This document shows, piece after piece, positions 27,673 to 35,476 of a stretch of 64,000 nucleotides of DNA; position 1 is the first letter of the stretch, and each line of letters begins with the position of its first letter. The notes beneath the pieces were generated by a model. It saw only the letters and a program-made list of their open reading frames with translations. It was not told the origin of the DNA and searched no databases. The DNA comes from Bradyrhizobium iriomotense. GTDB lineage: Bacteria; Pseudomonadota; Alphaproteobacteria; Rhizobiales; Xanthobacteraceae. The stretch covers positions 124,001-188,000 of the forward strand of contig NZ_BSOW01000001.1 of the NCBI RefSeq assembly GCF_030160715.1, in the 5' to 3' direction. The translations under genes were made by a program, and so were the position numbers.

Positions 27673-27688
27673 TTTCATAGATGTGAAA
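27673..27688. promoter_or_regulatory. Operator-like palindrome, site C of the IclR set
   Basis: TTTCATAGATGTGAAA has perfect five-base arms (TTTCA/TGAAA) and shares the GATGTGAAA half with sites A and B. It lies 149 bases before the monooxygenase start in a 254-base gap that otherwise shows no clear element. Confidence 0.55.
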
Positions 27689-27837
27689 CTGAACCCACAC
27701 GCCGTCAAAGCGGTAGTGGTGCTGCAGAACTCATGAGATGGTTTTCAAGGCGAGGCCGCGGCTTGAGTGCAGCCGGTTTCGTATGCGGCACATCTTCAAT
27801 CGCCGCTCCGACTTGAGTCAATGATGCAAGCGAGGAA

Positions 27838-29481
27838 ATGCCCGAGATGAGCAGCTCTGAGATGGGTGCACAACGCCTGGACGTCGTCGTCGTGGGCGCC
27901 GGTTTCGGCGGCTTGTACGCCGTGTACAAATTCCGGGAAATGGGCCTCAAGCTCGCGGCATTCGAGGCCGGCGGCAATGTTGGGGGCGTGTGGTATTGGA
28001 ACCGCTATCCGGGCGCGCGGGTCGATCTTCCGAGCGTTGACTACAGCTATTCGTTCTCTCGGGAGATCGAGCAGGAATGGACGTGGTCGGAGGAATTTGC
28101 GTCGCAGCCGGAGTTGCTCGCCTATTTCAACTTCGTGGCCGACCGGCTCGATCTGCGCAAGCACTATCAATTCAACACTCGTGTCACCAACGCCGTCTGG
28201 GACGAGACGCGCAAGCTCTGGAAGGTCACGACCGATCGCGGCGAGACGGTCGAGGCAACCTACTGCGTGATGGCGACCGGTCCGCTGTCGGTCCCCATGG
28301 ATCCCCAGATCCCGGGCATCGCGCGCTACAAGGGCGAGCTGCTGCGCGCCGGCAAGTGGCCGCATCATCCGGTGAGCTTCGCCGGCAAGCGCGTCGGCGT
28401 GATCGGCACGGGATCGAGCGGCATCCAGATCGTCCAGGAAGTCGGCCGGACGGCCCGCGAGCTCTTCGTCTACCAGCGCACGCCGAGTTTCACGATGCCG
28501 ATGCGCAATCAGAAGCTGGAGCCGGACTACGTCGCGGAGGTCAAGCGCAACTACGCCGGCCTTCGCGAGGCTGCCCGCAACAGCCCGAACGGCGGCGTGC
28601 GTCCCTGGACCACCCGCGCCTTCTTCAGCGTGACGCCGGTGCGACGTCGCGAGCTCATGGAAGACGCCTGGAAGGCTGGTGGCCTCGCAATGCTGGGGAC
28701 TTTCACGGATCTGCTGAGTAACGAAGAGGCCAACGAGCACGTCGCAGAATTCGTGCGGGGCAAGGTCGACGAGGTCGTCAGGGATCCCGTTACGGCGGAA
28801 AAGCTCAAGCCGCGCGGCTACCCCATCTTTGCCCGCCGGCCATGCCTCGACACTGAATACTACGAGACGTTCAATCTGCCCAATGTCCACTTGATGGACT
28901 GCGTCGCCGATCCGATTCTCGAAATCACCGAGAAGGGCGTGCGGACCGAGACCGGCGAAACCGAGCTCGACATGCTGATTCTCGCGACCGGCTATGATGG
29001 GCTCACTGGCGCGCTGACGGCTTTCGACGTCGTCGGCCGCGGCGGCGGCAAGGTCAACGACAAATGGAAGCACGGTGCGAGGTCGTATCTCGGCCTGATG
29101 ATGGAAGGTTTCCCGAACCTATTCATGACCACGGGGCCGAACGGCCCGGCGGCGCTGGCCAACATCGTCAGGATCAGCGAGAACGACGTCGACTGGATTG
29201 CGAACCTGATCACGCACATGGCTGATCAAGGCCTCGCCACCGTCGAGCCGACCAAGGCGGCTGAAGATGGATGGATGGAACTCGTCGTCAGGATCGCGCA
29301 GCGCTCGCTGCTCAACAAGGCGAAGACCTGGTATCTCGGCGCCAACGTCAAGGACAAGCCGCTCGGGCTCACGCTCTTTACGGGCGGATTTCCGAAGTAC
29401 CGGGAGTATTGCGCCGCCGTCGCGCAGGCGGGATATCGTGACTTCACCTTCGAGCGCGGACGAACCCCGGTCGCGGCCTGA
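27838..29481 (+). CDS. Baeyer-Villiger monooxygenase (flavin, NADPH)
   Basis: A 547-residue class B flavoprotein monooxygenase that would insert oxygen next to a ketone to give an ester or lactone. It shows the FAD motif VVGAGFGGLYAVYKF, the cyclohexanone-monooxygenase-like stretch GGVWYWNRYPGARVD, and the NADPH motif VIGTGSSGIQ. The Baeyer-Villiger fingerprint FxGxxxHxxxWP is present but altered: it begins YKG at 164-166, has Arg170 where His is normal, and ends in Trp174-Pro175. The start could be 27838 or the ATG three codons later, which is better spaced from GAGGA. It is preceded by operator site C and is probably controlled with the other two operons. Confidence 0.9.
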   Translation: MPEMSSSEMGAQRLDVVVVGAGFGGLYAVYKFREMGLKLAAFEAGGNVGGVWYWNRYPGARVDLPSVDYSYSFSREIEQEWTWSEEFASQPELLAYFNFVADRLDLRKHYQFNTRVTNAVWDETRKLWKVTTDRGETVEATYCVMATGPLSVPMDPQIPGIARYKGELLRAGKWPHHPVSFAGKRVGVIGTGSSGIQIVQEVGRTARELFVYQRTPSFTMPMRNQKLEPDYVAEVKRNYAGLREAARNSPNGGVRPWTTRAFFSVTPVRRRELMEDAWKAGGLAMLGTFTDLLSNEEANEHVAEFVRGKVDEVVRDPVTAEKLKPRGYPIFARRPCLDTEYYETFNLPNVHLMDCVADPILEITEKGVRTETGETELDMLILATGYDGLTGALTAFDVVGRGGGKVNDKWKHGARSYLGLMMEGFPNLFMTTGPNGPAALANIVRISENDVDWIANLITHMADQGLATVEPTKAAEDGWMELVVRIAQRSLLNKAKTWYLGANVKDKPLGLTLFTGGFPKYREYCAAVAQAGYRDFTFERGRTPVAA

Positions 29482-29666
29482 CGGTCGCTCCGGGATCATA
29501 TTGCCTCTTTTTGGCTGGCGATCGACGCTTGGTCGCCGCGCATTCGCCAGTCGGAAAGTCTAGATCTACCTAAACCAAGAGATCAGACGTCGAACCGCCG
29601 AGACGATAGGCTGTCCTGCCTTTGCAGCGCATCTTCCAACCCTCGACAAGGTGATGGGAGGGTTCA

Positions 29667-30440
29667 ATGCGGCGGTGTCAATTCGACCAGGCACTGGGAA
29701 GCTCGCCTGAAGTCGCTCTGGGTGAGAGCTTTCTGGCCGGGCTGGCCCGGCGCCAGAGTGAACCCTTCAGGGACGCAGCACGAACGAGTGCGCCGTCTTG
29801 GCACGCGAGAGCCTCGGATGATGGCAATCGGCACCGGGACTCCGATGATGATCTCATCAGATGCGTTGCGAAGCGGGATCGTGCCGCAATGCATATTCTC
29901 TACCTGCGTCACCGGGAAAGGCTATTCAAGTTCATTCGCCGGCTCGTCGGCGGGAGAGCAATTGCCGAGGATCTCGTAAGTCACGTCTTCTTGGACGTGT
30001 GGCATGCGGCAGGCGCGTTCGAGGGGCGGTCACGCGTGTCGACATGGCTGCTGTCGATCGCTCGCTTCAAGGCGCTTGGTCATTTGCGGCGGCGCGCGCA
30101 CGTACGCATCGACGATGTCGAGATTCCCGAGATTGTCGACGAGGGCGAGTCGCCCGAGGCCGCAGCCGATCGGCGGAAGACGAACTCCGTGTTGCGGTCC
30201 TGTATTGGTAAGCTGCGCCTGGAGCATCGGCTCGTCATCGATCTGATCTACTATCACGAACGATCGGTCGCTGAAGTGGCCGAGATTCTCGACATTCCGC
30301 GCGGGACGGTGAAAACGCGGATGTTTCACGCTCGCAGGCAGCTCGCGATGCTGCTCGAAAGCGCCGGCATCAGTTCCGTCGGCACGAACCTCGTCGGTAC
30401 GCAGCCGACGTCGATCCTGCGACATGAAACCGTCGACTAG
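29667..30440 (+). CDS. ECF-type RNA polymerase sigma factor
   Basis: A 257-residue sigma-70 family protein. Region 2 spans about residues 75-140 (AEDLVSHVFLDVWHAAGAF, then WLLSIARFKALGHLRRR) and region 4 about 185-240 (IYYHERSVAEVAEILDIPRGTVKTR). The first 60 residues are polar and not part of either domain. The next in-frame Met lies inside region 2, so either the extension is real or a non-ATG start is used. Such factors redirect transcription in response to an outside signal. No anti-sigma factor with a membrane helix follows; instead there is a small zinc-ribbon-like frame. Confidence 0.87.
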   Translation: MRRCQFDQALGSSPEVALGESFLAGLARRQSEPFRDAARTSAPSWHARASDDGNRHRDSDDDLIRCVAKRDRAAMHILYLRHRERLFKFIRRLVGGRAIAEDLVSHVFLDVWHAAGAFEGRSRVSTWLLSIARFKALGHLRRRAHVRIDDVEIPEIVDEGESPEAAADRRKTNSVLRSCIGKLRLEHRLVIDLIYYHERSVAEVAEILDIPRGTVKTRMFHARRQLAMLLESAGISSVGTNLVGTQPTSILRHETVD

Positions 30441-30467
30441 GGCAATCACGCCGTGGCCGACTGCCTG

Positions 30468-30944
30468 ATGATCCCGATCCATTGTCCTGCCTGCGACGGC
30501 TCGATGGAGCAAAGAGGCGCGCGGTACTTTGTCTGTGCGCCGTGCCGGCAATCAATTCAGACGTTTGAGGTCGCCGAACATCGATATTTGCCGGGCGGCT
30601 GGCCGAAGGAGCGGGCCGTGTCGAATGCATCGGCGGAGCTCAACGAGGCTCTCGCGGGTCTGAGTGTCGGTTTAATCCGGCGCGCCCTGTGCGCCGCGGC
30701 GCCAGGCTCCCGGGCTGACGCCGACCATGGTCGAAAACACCCGCGTAAAGTGGCTTTGATTGGCAAACCCCGCCGCGATCGCGATCTCGGAGAGCGGCAG
30801 GTCGCGGACGCGCATCAACTGCTTGGCCGTATCGATGCGCCGGCGAAGCAGCCATTGGTGCGGCGGCAGTCCGGTGGACGTTCGAAATGCGCGCGAAAAA
30901 TGACTGACCGAAAAGCCGAGCTCGGCAGCGACGAGTTGCAATGA
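30468..30944 (+). CDS. Possible small zinc-ribbon protein (doubtful)
   Basis: Directly after the sigma factor a frame encodes two CxxC pairs about 15 residues apart (CPACDG, then FVCAPCRQ), a plausible zinc ribbon. The ATG at 30468 has no clear ribosome site, and a GTG at 30453 is also possible. The first 68 codons are free of overlap, but the frame then runs antisense through the last 273 bases of the AraC gene on the other strand, which is unlikely to be coding on both strands. It may be a real gene that has lost its own end. Being next to an ECF sigma gene, it could relate to its control, but nothing proves this. Confidence 0.3.
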   Translation: MIPIHCPACDGSMEQRGARYFVCAPCRQSIQTFEVAEHRYLPGGWPKERAVSNASAELNEALAGLSVGLIRRALCAAAPGSRADADHGRKHPRKVALIGKPRRDRDLGERQVADAHQLLGRIDAPAKQPLVRRQSGGRSKCARKMTDRKAELGSDELQ

Positions 30945-31595
30945 AAACGTCCCGCCGAGATCGGATTCGAGCTTTTCGCAGGCACGCTTCACCTGCCAGG
31001 CTGGGAGGCCGCCGCGAGGCAATTTGCTGATGCGCCGCAGGCCGCCATAGGTCTGGGCGACATGTGCGGTGAGCGCGATCATCATGTGATCGACGAAAAG
31101 CTGGTTGGTCTCGTCCGGCCGACGTAGCCCCTGTAGCAGAGAGGCTCCGATATGACGGATAACCTCGTCGTCATGGCCCATGCCGAGCTGACAATCGAGT
31201 TGATCGACACGTGTCGTGCCGGGCTGTTCGGCGACGCTGTCAAGCGCCGAACGCGGAAGATAAAAGAACAGGGAATGGAACGGCTTGTCGATCACGTAGC
31301 GCGGATCGTGCTTGAGGTCATACAGATACGTGGCGCCTGCTCGGACATCCGCCTTCATGAGGCTCTTGCCGCGTTCCCAGAGCTCGCAATCCGGATAATC
31401 GTGGAGTTTCAAGCTCACGAGGAAGGCGTCCTCGGCGGTCAACGACCCGGAAAGGCCTGGCTCAGGATCATCATTGCGGGTTTCGGTGACTGCGAGTTCG
31501 AGGCTGCGCAATGACCGCGTCGTCAGCGTGGGCGGCGCATCCTTTAAATGGAGGATCTTCCCGAGCCGCTGTCCGAAGGGCGCCGACTGTGCCAT
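30672..31595 (-). CDS. AraC-family transcriptional regulator (paralogue 1)
   Basis: A 307-residue regulator with an N-terminal ligand-binding region (about 1-190) and a C-terminal double helix-turn-helix (about 200-300: LQLVAAELGFSVSHFSRAF and IAIAAGFANQSHFTRVF). It is clearly paralogous to the gene at 44899: both begin MAQS, share YPDCE-WERGK, AGATYLYD and GLPPHQWLLR, and end the same way. The start at 31595 is supported by that match, although no Shine-Dalgarno precedes it; the sequence just upstream is a direct repeat. Target and effector are unknown. Confidence 0.88.
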   Translation of the reverse strand: MAQSAPFGQRLGKILHLKDAPPTLTTRSLRSLELAVTETRNDDPEPGLSGSLTAEDAFLVSLKLHDYPDCELWERGKSLMKADVRAGATYLYDLKHDPRYVIDKPFHSLFFYLPRSALDSVAEQPGTTRVDQLDCQLGMGHDDEVIRHIGASLLQGLRRPDETNQLFVDHMMIALTAHVAQTYGGLRRISKLPRGGLPAWQVKRACEKLESDLGGTFSLQLVAAELGFSVSHFSRAFRTSTGLPPHQWLLRRRIDTAKQLMRVRDLPLSEIAIAAGFANQSHFTRVFSTMVGVSPGAWRRGAQGAPD

Positions 31596-31596
31596 C

Positions 31597-31645
31597 TATC
31601 TAGTCTCACGAGTGAAGTCGGATATCTAGTCTCACGAGTGAAGTC
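31597..31645. repeat. Two direct 23-bp repeats at the araC start
   Basis: The same 23 bases occur at 31597-31619 and 31623-31645 (26-bp period). Each contains the palindrome TCACGAGTGA. The first copy lies one base from the araC start codon, so a bound protein would block expression; it could also be a simple duplication. AraC proteins often bind direct repeats, so autoregulation is a reasonable guess. Confidence 0.6.
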
Positions 31646-31997
31646 AGATCGAGCAGGCCATGGTGTGCCCGCGAGAGTCCCGCACCTTATCGGAATTCGG
31701 CAAGCGGCCGTCCAGCCCAAATCCGTTGCCGTAAGCGCAGCGTCGCGGATCGAAATCCGAAACAATTCCAGGCATTTGTCGGTTTCTTGATGGCGGTTAT
31801 CCTGCAAGTTCCCGTGGCTCCGAATGTCACGATTACGTGCTACGAGCAGGATCGGACAAAGCTTGGTCGTTTTGGGAAAGACGCAGGAACCCTATACCAC
31901 TACAACGCACGGCGAACGCTCAAACCCGAGTGATCGGAAAGCTGCAGCGGGTCCCGCGCCCCTGCAGAAGAAGCGGTGAAGCAGAGGAGGTCACGAC
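31646..31997. other. Intergenic region without recognised gene
   Basis: About 350 bases between the divergent araC gene and the LuxR-type response regulator gene. No convincing frame, RNA gene or hairpin was seen. It presumably holds the promoters of both genes. A strong Shine-Dalgarno (AGGAGG, 31985-31990) at its right end belongs to the response regulator. Confidence 0.5.
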
Positions 31998-32696
31998 ATG
32001 ATTGGGACCGCATTCGCCGGCTCACCGACTGTATCGCACTTGTCTCGCTTTCCCATGGCTATCGCCGCTGAGAACACAGATCGTCCGCTCGTTCTGATCG
32101 TGGATGACGACGAAGAGATCCGCTTCTCGCTTCGGGAGCTGCTGCTGTCGGTAGGGATCGACGCATGCTGCTTCGGCTCGACGCAGGAATTGCTGCGCGC
32201 CGACCTTCCGGAGCGACCAGGCTGCCTGATTCTCGACGTGCGCATGCCCGGAGCAAGCGGCTTGGATCTCCAGCAGCATCTCGCCCAAAACGGCAATATG
32301 CGACCGATCATCTTCCTAACCGGCCATGGCGATATCGCCATGACCGTCCAGGCGATGAAAGCTGGGGCCGTTGATTTTTTGACCAAGCCGGTCAGAGATC
32401 AGACTCTTCTCGATGCAGTCACGACGGCAATCGAGAAGGATGTCTTGCAGAGAGCTGCGGCCGGCCGCATCGAGCAACACGTCGCCCGGTTTGCAAAGTT
32501 GACGCCGCGCGAGCGCGAAGTCGTGCGCGAGGTAGCAAGGGGCCGCCTCAATAAGCAGATTGCGTTCGAACTCGGCATAAGCGAAATCACCGTCAAGCTG
32601 CATCGCGGCAATGCAACGAGAAAACTGCAAGCGGCGTCGGTTGGAGATCTGATCCGCATATGGGAAACGTTGCCTGTGGAGCTTCGCGGGGACTAG
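31998..32696 (+). CDS. LuxR/FixJ-type response regulator (NodW/NwsB-like)
   Basis: A 232-residue two-component regulator. The receiver domain (about residues 28-145) has the acidic pair VDDDEE, phosphoacceptor Asp80 in LDVRMPG, Thr in FLTGHGD and Lys in LTKPV. The C-terminal LuxR-type helix-turn-helix (about 165-225) contains LTPREREVVREVARG, KQIAFELGISEITVKLHRG and the end WETLP, as in the rhizobial NodW/NwsB group. The ATG at 31998 is preceded by AGGAGG with seven bases spacing. It heads a set with a receiver-only protein and a PAS histidine kinase, its likely partner. Target promoters are unknown. Confidence 0.9.
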   Translation: MIGTAFAGSPTVSHLSRFPMAIAAENTDRPLVLIVDDDEEIRFSLRELLLSVGIDACCFGSTQELLRADLPERPGCLILDVRMPGASGLDLQQHLAQNGNMRPIIFLTGHGDIAMTVQAMKAGAVDFLTKPVRDQTLLDAVTTAIEKDVLQRAAAGRIEQHVARFAKLTPREREVVREVARGRLNKQIAFELGISEITVKLHRGNATRKLQAASVGDLIRIWETLPVELRGD

Positions 32697-32756
32697 CCGG
32701 CCTAGACCAAAGAATAGGTACAAGCCGGCCGGCAATCGGCGGATGGTCGTCAGGCC

Positions 32757-33185
32757 ATGCCAGCAAATGACATCTGTTCGTCCGAAACGTTCCTGGTTGC
32801 CATCGTAGATGACGACGAAGCTGTTCGAGAGGCTCTTTCCGATCTCCTTCAGGTGCTGGAGGTTCCGTCTCGCACTTTTGATCGGGCGGAAGCCTTCATG
32901 GCCGAATTTGAGCCCGGCCGCTTTGATTGTCTGATCACGGACGTGAGCATGCCGGGCCGCAGCGGGCTCGAACTTCAGGAGAAACTGCGCGAACTGGGCT
33001 CATCAATGCCGGTTATCTTTATCACCGCGGACGCGAGTCCGGCCACTCAGGCACGCGCGCTGAGTGGCGGAGCTTATGCCTGCCTGACGAAGCCTGTGAA
33101 CGACGACGTCCTCTTTCAGCTCTTGCAGAAGGCCCTGAACCACGCGAGGCGCTCCCGCCGCGGGGACACACCGTCCGATGACTAA
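32757..33185 (+). CDS. Stand-alone receiver-domain protein
   Basis: A 142-residue protein consisting only of a response-regulator receiver domain: acidic pair VDDDEA, phosphoacceptor Asp62 in ITDVSMPG, Thr in FITADA, Lys in LTKPV. There is no DNA-binding part. Its 3' end overlaps the histidine kinase gene by eight bases, so the two are coupled. A receiver-only partner can act as a phosphate sink, a relay or a competitor for the LuxR-type regulator encoded upstream. The FixJ-like receiver sequence suggests that it arose from a FixJ-type regulator. Confidence 0.88.
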   Translation: MPANDICSSETFLVAIVDDDEAVREALSDLLQVLEVPSRTFDRAEAFMAEFEPGRFDCLITDVSMPGRSGLELQEKLRELGSSMPVIFITADASPATQARALSGGAYACLTKPVNDDVLFQLLQKALNHARRSRRGDTPSDD

Positions 33186-35265
33186 TCTCGTACGACGAGC
33201 CGCGCCGCAGAGCACGTTTACCTCGCCCTATGGGGGCGAGCTGGCCGACTTTGCATCCGAAAGCGTCATCGTCAGTGATGGAAACGGCATCATCCAATAC
33301 TGGAACGGCGCGTCCGAATCTCTTTACGGATGGCCCGCCATGGCAATGGTGGGGCGACATCTCGACGAGATCGGCTTACCCCAGTCATCGGGCGGCGATC
33401 ACTTCAACACGCTCCTGCGCGAAGGTCGATGGGAGGGCGTCATACGTCGGCGTAACCTGACCGGAACGGAGATCACGGTTGCCGTGCGACAGATCGTCAG
33501 GCGGGATTCAGCCGGCTCTCTTGTCGATGTCGTCGAGTTCGGTCGAAATGCGGGCGCACTCTCTCGAGCTGAATACCTGCGCATGGATGCCGAATTGCAG
33601 GGCTCGCTGGCTGCATGCTGGGAGCTTGATGTCTCGCCGGCGCGTCCACTGCTCGATGCAATCGCCGAAGTCAGACGTGACGGTGGCGTTGTCGATTTCG
33701 GCCGGAGGCCGGACTGGGTCGATGGCTTGCTGGCTGCGACCAACATCCTGGCCGTGAACGATCGCGCGGTGCGCATGTTCGGGGCACATGCCCGTTACGA
33801 GCAGATGATCGGCCACCCCGTTGGCGCATTCTGGCCGGCCGAGAGCCGCGCGGTCCTGGCTGCGCTGCTGGAAAGCGTTGCGACCGACCACTCCCGGCTT
33901 GAGACAAGCAGAGTTGTCATGAGCGGAGCCATACGGGATCCGACCATCAGGGTGTGGCATGCCGGGGAGCCGATGCCGCCCGGGACGATATTCGTGACGC
34001 TTAGCGGCGTGGCAGAAGATGAACGTACCTCGTGGGAATTGCAGGCGAGCGAGGAGAGATACCAGAAGCTCATACAATACCTGCCGACCGCACTGTGGCA
34101 GGTCGATTCCCGCAGCGCTGGCGAAGCGTTCGATCAGTTGAAGGCGAACGGCGTAACCGACATCGCGGCCTATCTCGAGCAGAATCCCGAGCTTGTGGAG
34201 CATGCCAAGGACGTCGTTCGCGTGACCGACGTCAATCGGGATGCGGTGTCACTGTTTCGCGCTGCCAATCAGGCAGACATGATCAAGCCCGTACGCTACA
34301 TTTTCGCGGCCGCCCCGGGGCTCGCCGAACGGGTCATGGTGGCTCATTTCGAAGGGCGACGGAATTTTATCGAGCAGACCAGGATTCGTGCCTTCGATGG
34401 CTCGATCATCGACGTGCTGTTTACCGTGACCTATCCTGTGCCGCCCGAGCAGTTGGACAATACGTTCATAACGATGCTGGACATCAGTGAGCGATTGAGT
34501 GCAGAGCAACAGCTACGAAAGTTGCAAGCGGATTTTTCGCATGCCGGCCGCATCGCAACTCTCGGTGAATTGGCGACGTCGATCGCACACGAAGTCAACC
34601 AGCCGCTAGCGGCCATCGTGACGAACGGCGAGACGAGCCTGAGATGGCTGGCCCGTCCCGATCCGAACATCGAGAAGGTCAATCAACTCACGTCTCGAAT
34701 CGTGTCGAATGCACGTCGTGCCAGCGAGATCATTCACCGCATACGAGGCATGGCGGCGAAGCATGAGCCGGAGAAGCGCCTCCTGGATCTCAATGAGGCC
34801 GCCGAAGAAGCCCTCCTGTTCATCCGCCACGACATCGATTCAAAATCGATCGCCCTGTCTACGGCGTTCGATGTCAGGCGCCCCCAGGTGGTGGGCGATC
34901 GGATTCAGCTGCAGCAGGTGATCATCAACTTGCTCGTCAATAGCGTGCAGGCGGTCGTGCAGTCGGGACAACCCGTACGCCGGATCGATATCCAGACGCG
35001 CCTTGAGAACGACGGGTCGGTGGCTTTTTCCGTCTTCGACAATGGGCCCGGCGTTCCCGAGACTGATCTCGAACGCGTCTTCGACAGCTTCTTCAGCACC
35101 AAGGATGCCGGAATCGGCATCGGCTTGGCGATTTGCCACTCGATCATCACCGCGCATGCCGGGAGCATCTCCGGAGCAAATCGACCGAACGGAGGCGCGC
35201 ATTTTCGCTTCACGCTTCCCGTGCCGGCGTCGGTTGGCTCCAGCCCGGACGGCTCGATTCACTAG
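33178..35265 (+). CDS. Multi-PAS sensor histidine kinase (NodV/NwsA-like)
   Basis: A 695-residue, apparently soluble sensor kinase: no transmembrane helix or signal peptide is visible. Three PAS-like segments (about residues 20-130, 145-285 and 290-440) precede the dimerisation domain with phosphoacceptor His471 in SIAHEVNQPLAAI. The ATPase domain follows, with NLLVNSVQAV, DNGPGVP and IGIGLAICHS boxes. The kinase core resembles those of FixL, NodV and NwsA. No FixL-type haem-binding pattern could be confirmed. The gene overlaps the receiver-only gene and should signal to one or both regulators upstream. The signal sensed is unknown. Confidence 0.88.
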   Translation: MTNLVRRAAPQSTFTSPYGGELADFASESVIVSDGNGIIQYWNGASESLYGWPAMAMVGRHLDEIGLPQSSGGDHFNTLLREGRWEGVIRRRNLTGTEITVAVRQIVRRDSAGSLVDVVEFGRNAGALSRAEYLRMDAELQGSLAACWELDVSPARPLLDAIAEVRRDGGVVDFGRRPDWVDGLLAATNILAVNDRAVRMFGAHARYEQMIGHPVGAFWPAESRAVLAALLESVATDHSRLETSRVVMSGAIRDPTIRVWHAGEPMPPGTIFVTLSGVAEDERTSWELQASEERYQKLIQYLPTALWQVDSRSAGEAFDQLKANGVTDIAAYLEQNPELVEHAKDVVRVTDVNRDAVSLFRAANQADMIKPVRYIFAAAPGLAERVMVAHFEGRRNFIEQTRIRAFDGSIIDVLFTVTYPVPPEQLDNTFITMLDISERLSAEQQLRKLQADFSHAGRIATLGELATSIAHEVNQPLAAIVTNGETSLRWLARPDPNIEKVNQLTSRIVSNARRASEIIHRIRGMAAKHEPEKRLLDLNEAAEEALLFIRHDIDSKSIALSTAFDVRRPQVVGDRIQLQQVIINLLVNSVQAVVQSGQPVRRIDIQTRLENDGSVAFSVFDNGPGVPETDLERVFDSFFSTKDAGIGIGLAICHSIITAHAGSISGANRPNGGAHFRFTLPVPASVGSSPDGSIH

Positions 35266-35476
35266 TTTCACCCGCCCATTCAATGGGCGTTCGCGCATTG
35301 CGGGGTGCGGGGCGATCGCGCGCACCAGCGCCAGCTATTCCATAGTATAGGTCGATCTATTCGCTCACCCAGCAAGACCGGCCCCGTTGCACGATACCCT
35401 CGCGTGACGTTTGCCGTCATCGTTGCCAGCACCGGAGAGACGAAGTCTCGGTGTTTCCTGGATGTGAGCACAAGCC

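Noticed and set aside
29480..29666. Possible mobile-element boundary near the sigma factor gene
   Set aside because: No transposase, terminal inverted repeat or target duplication could be seen; the change in gene type alone is not evidence.
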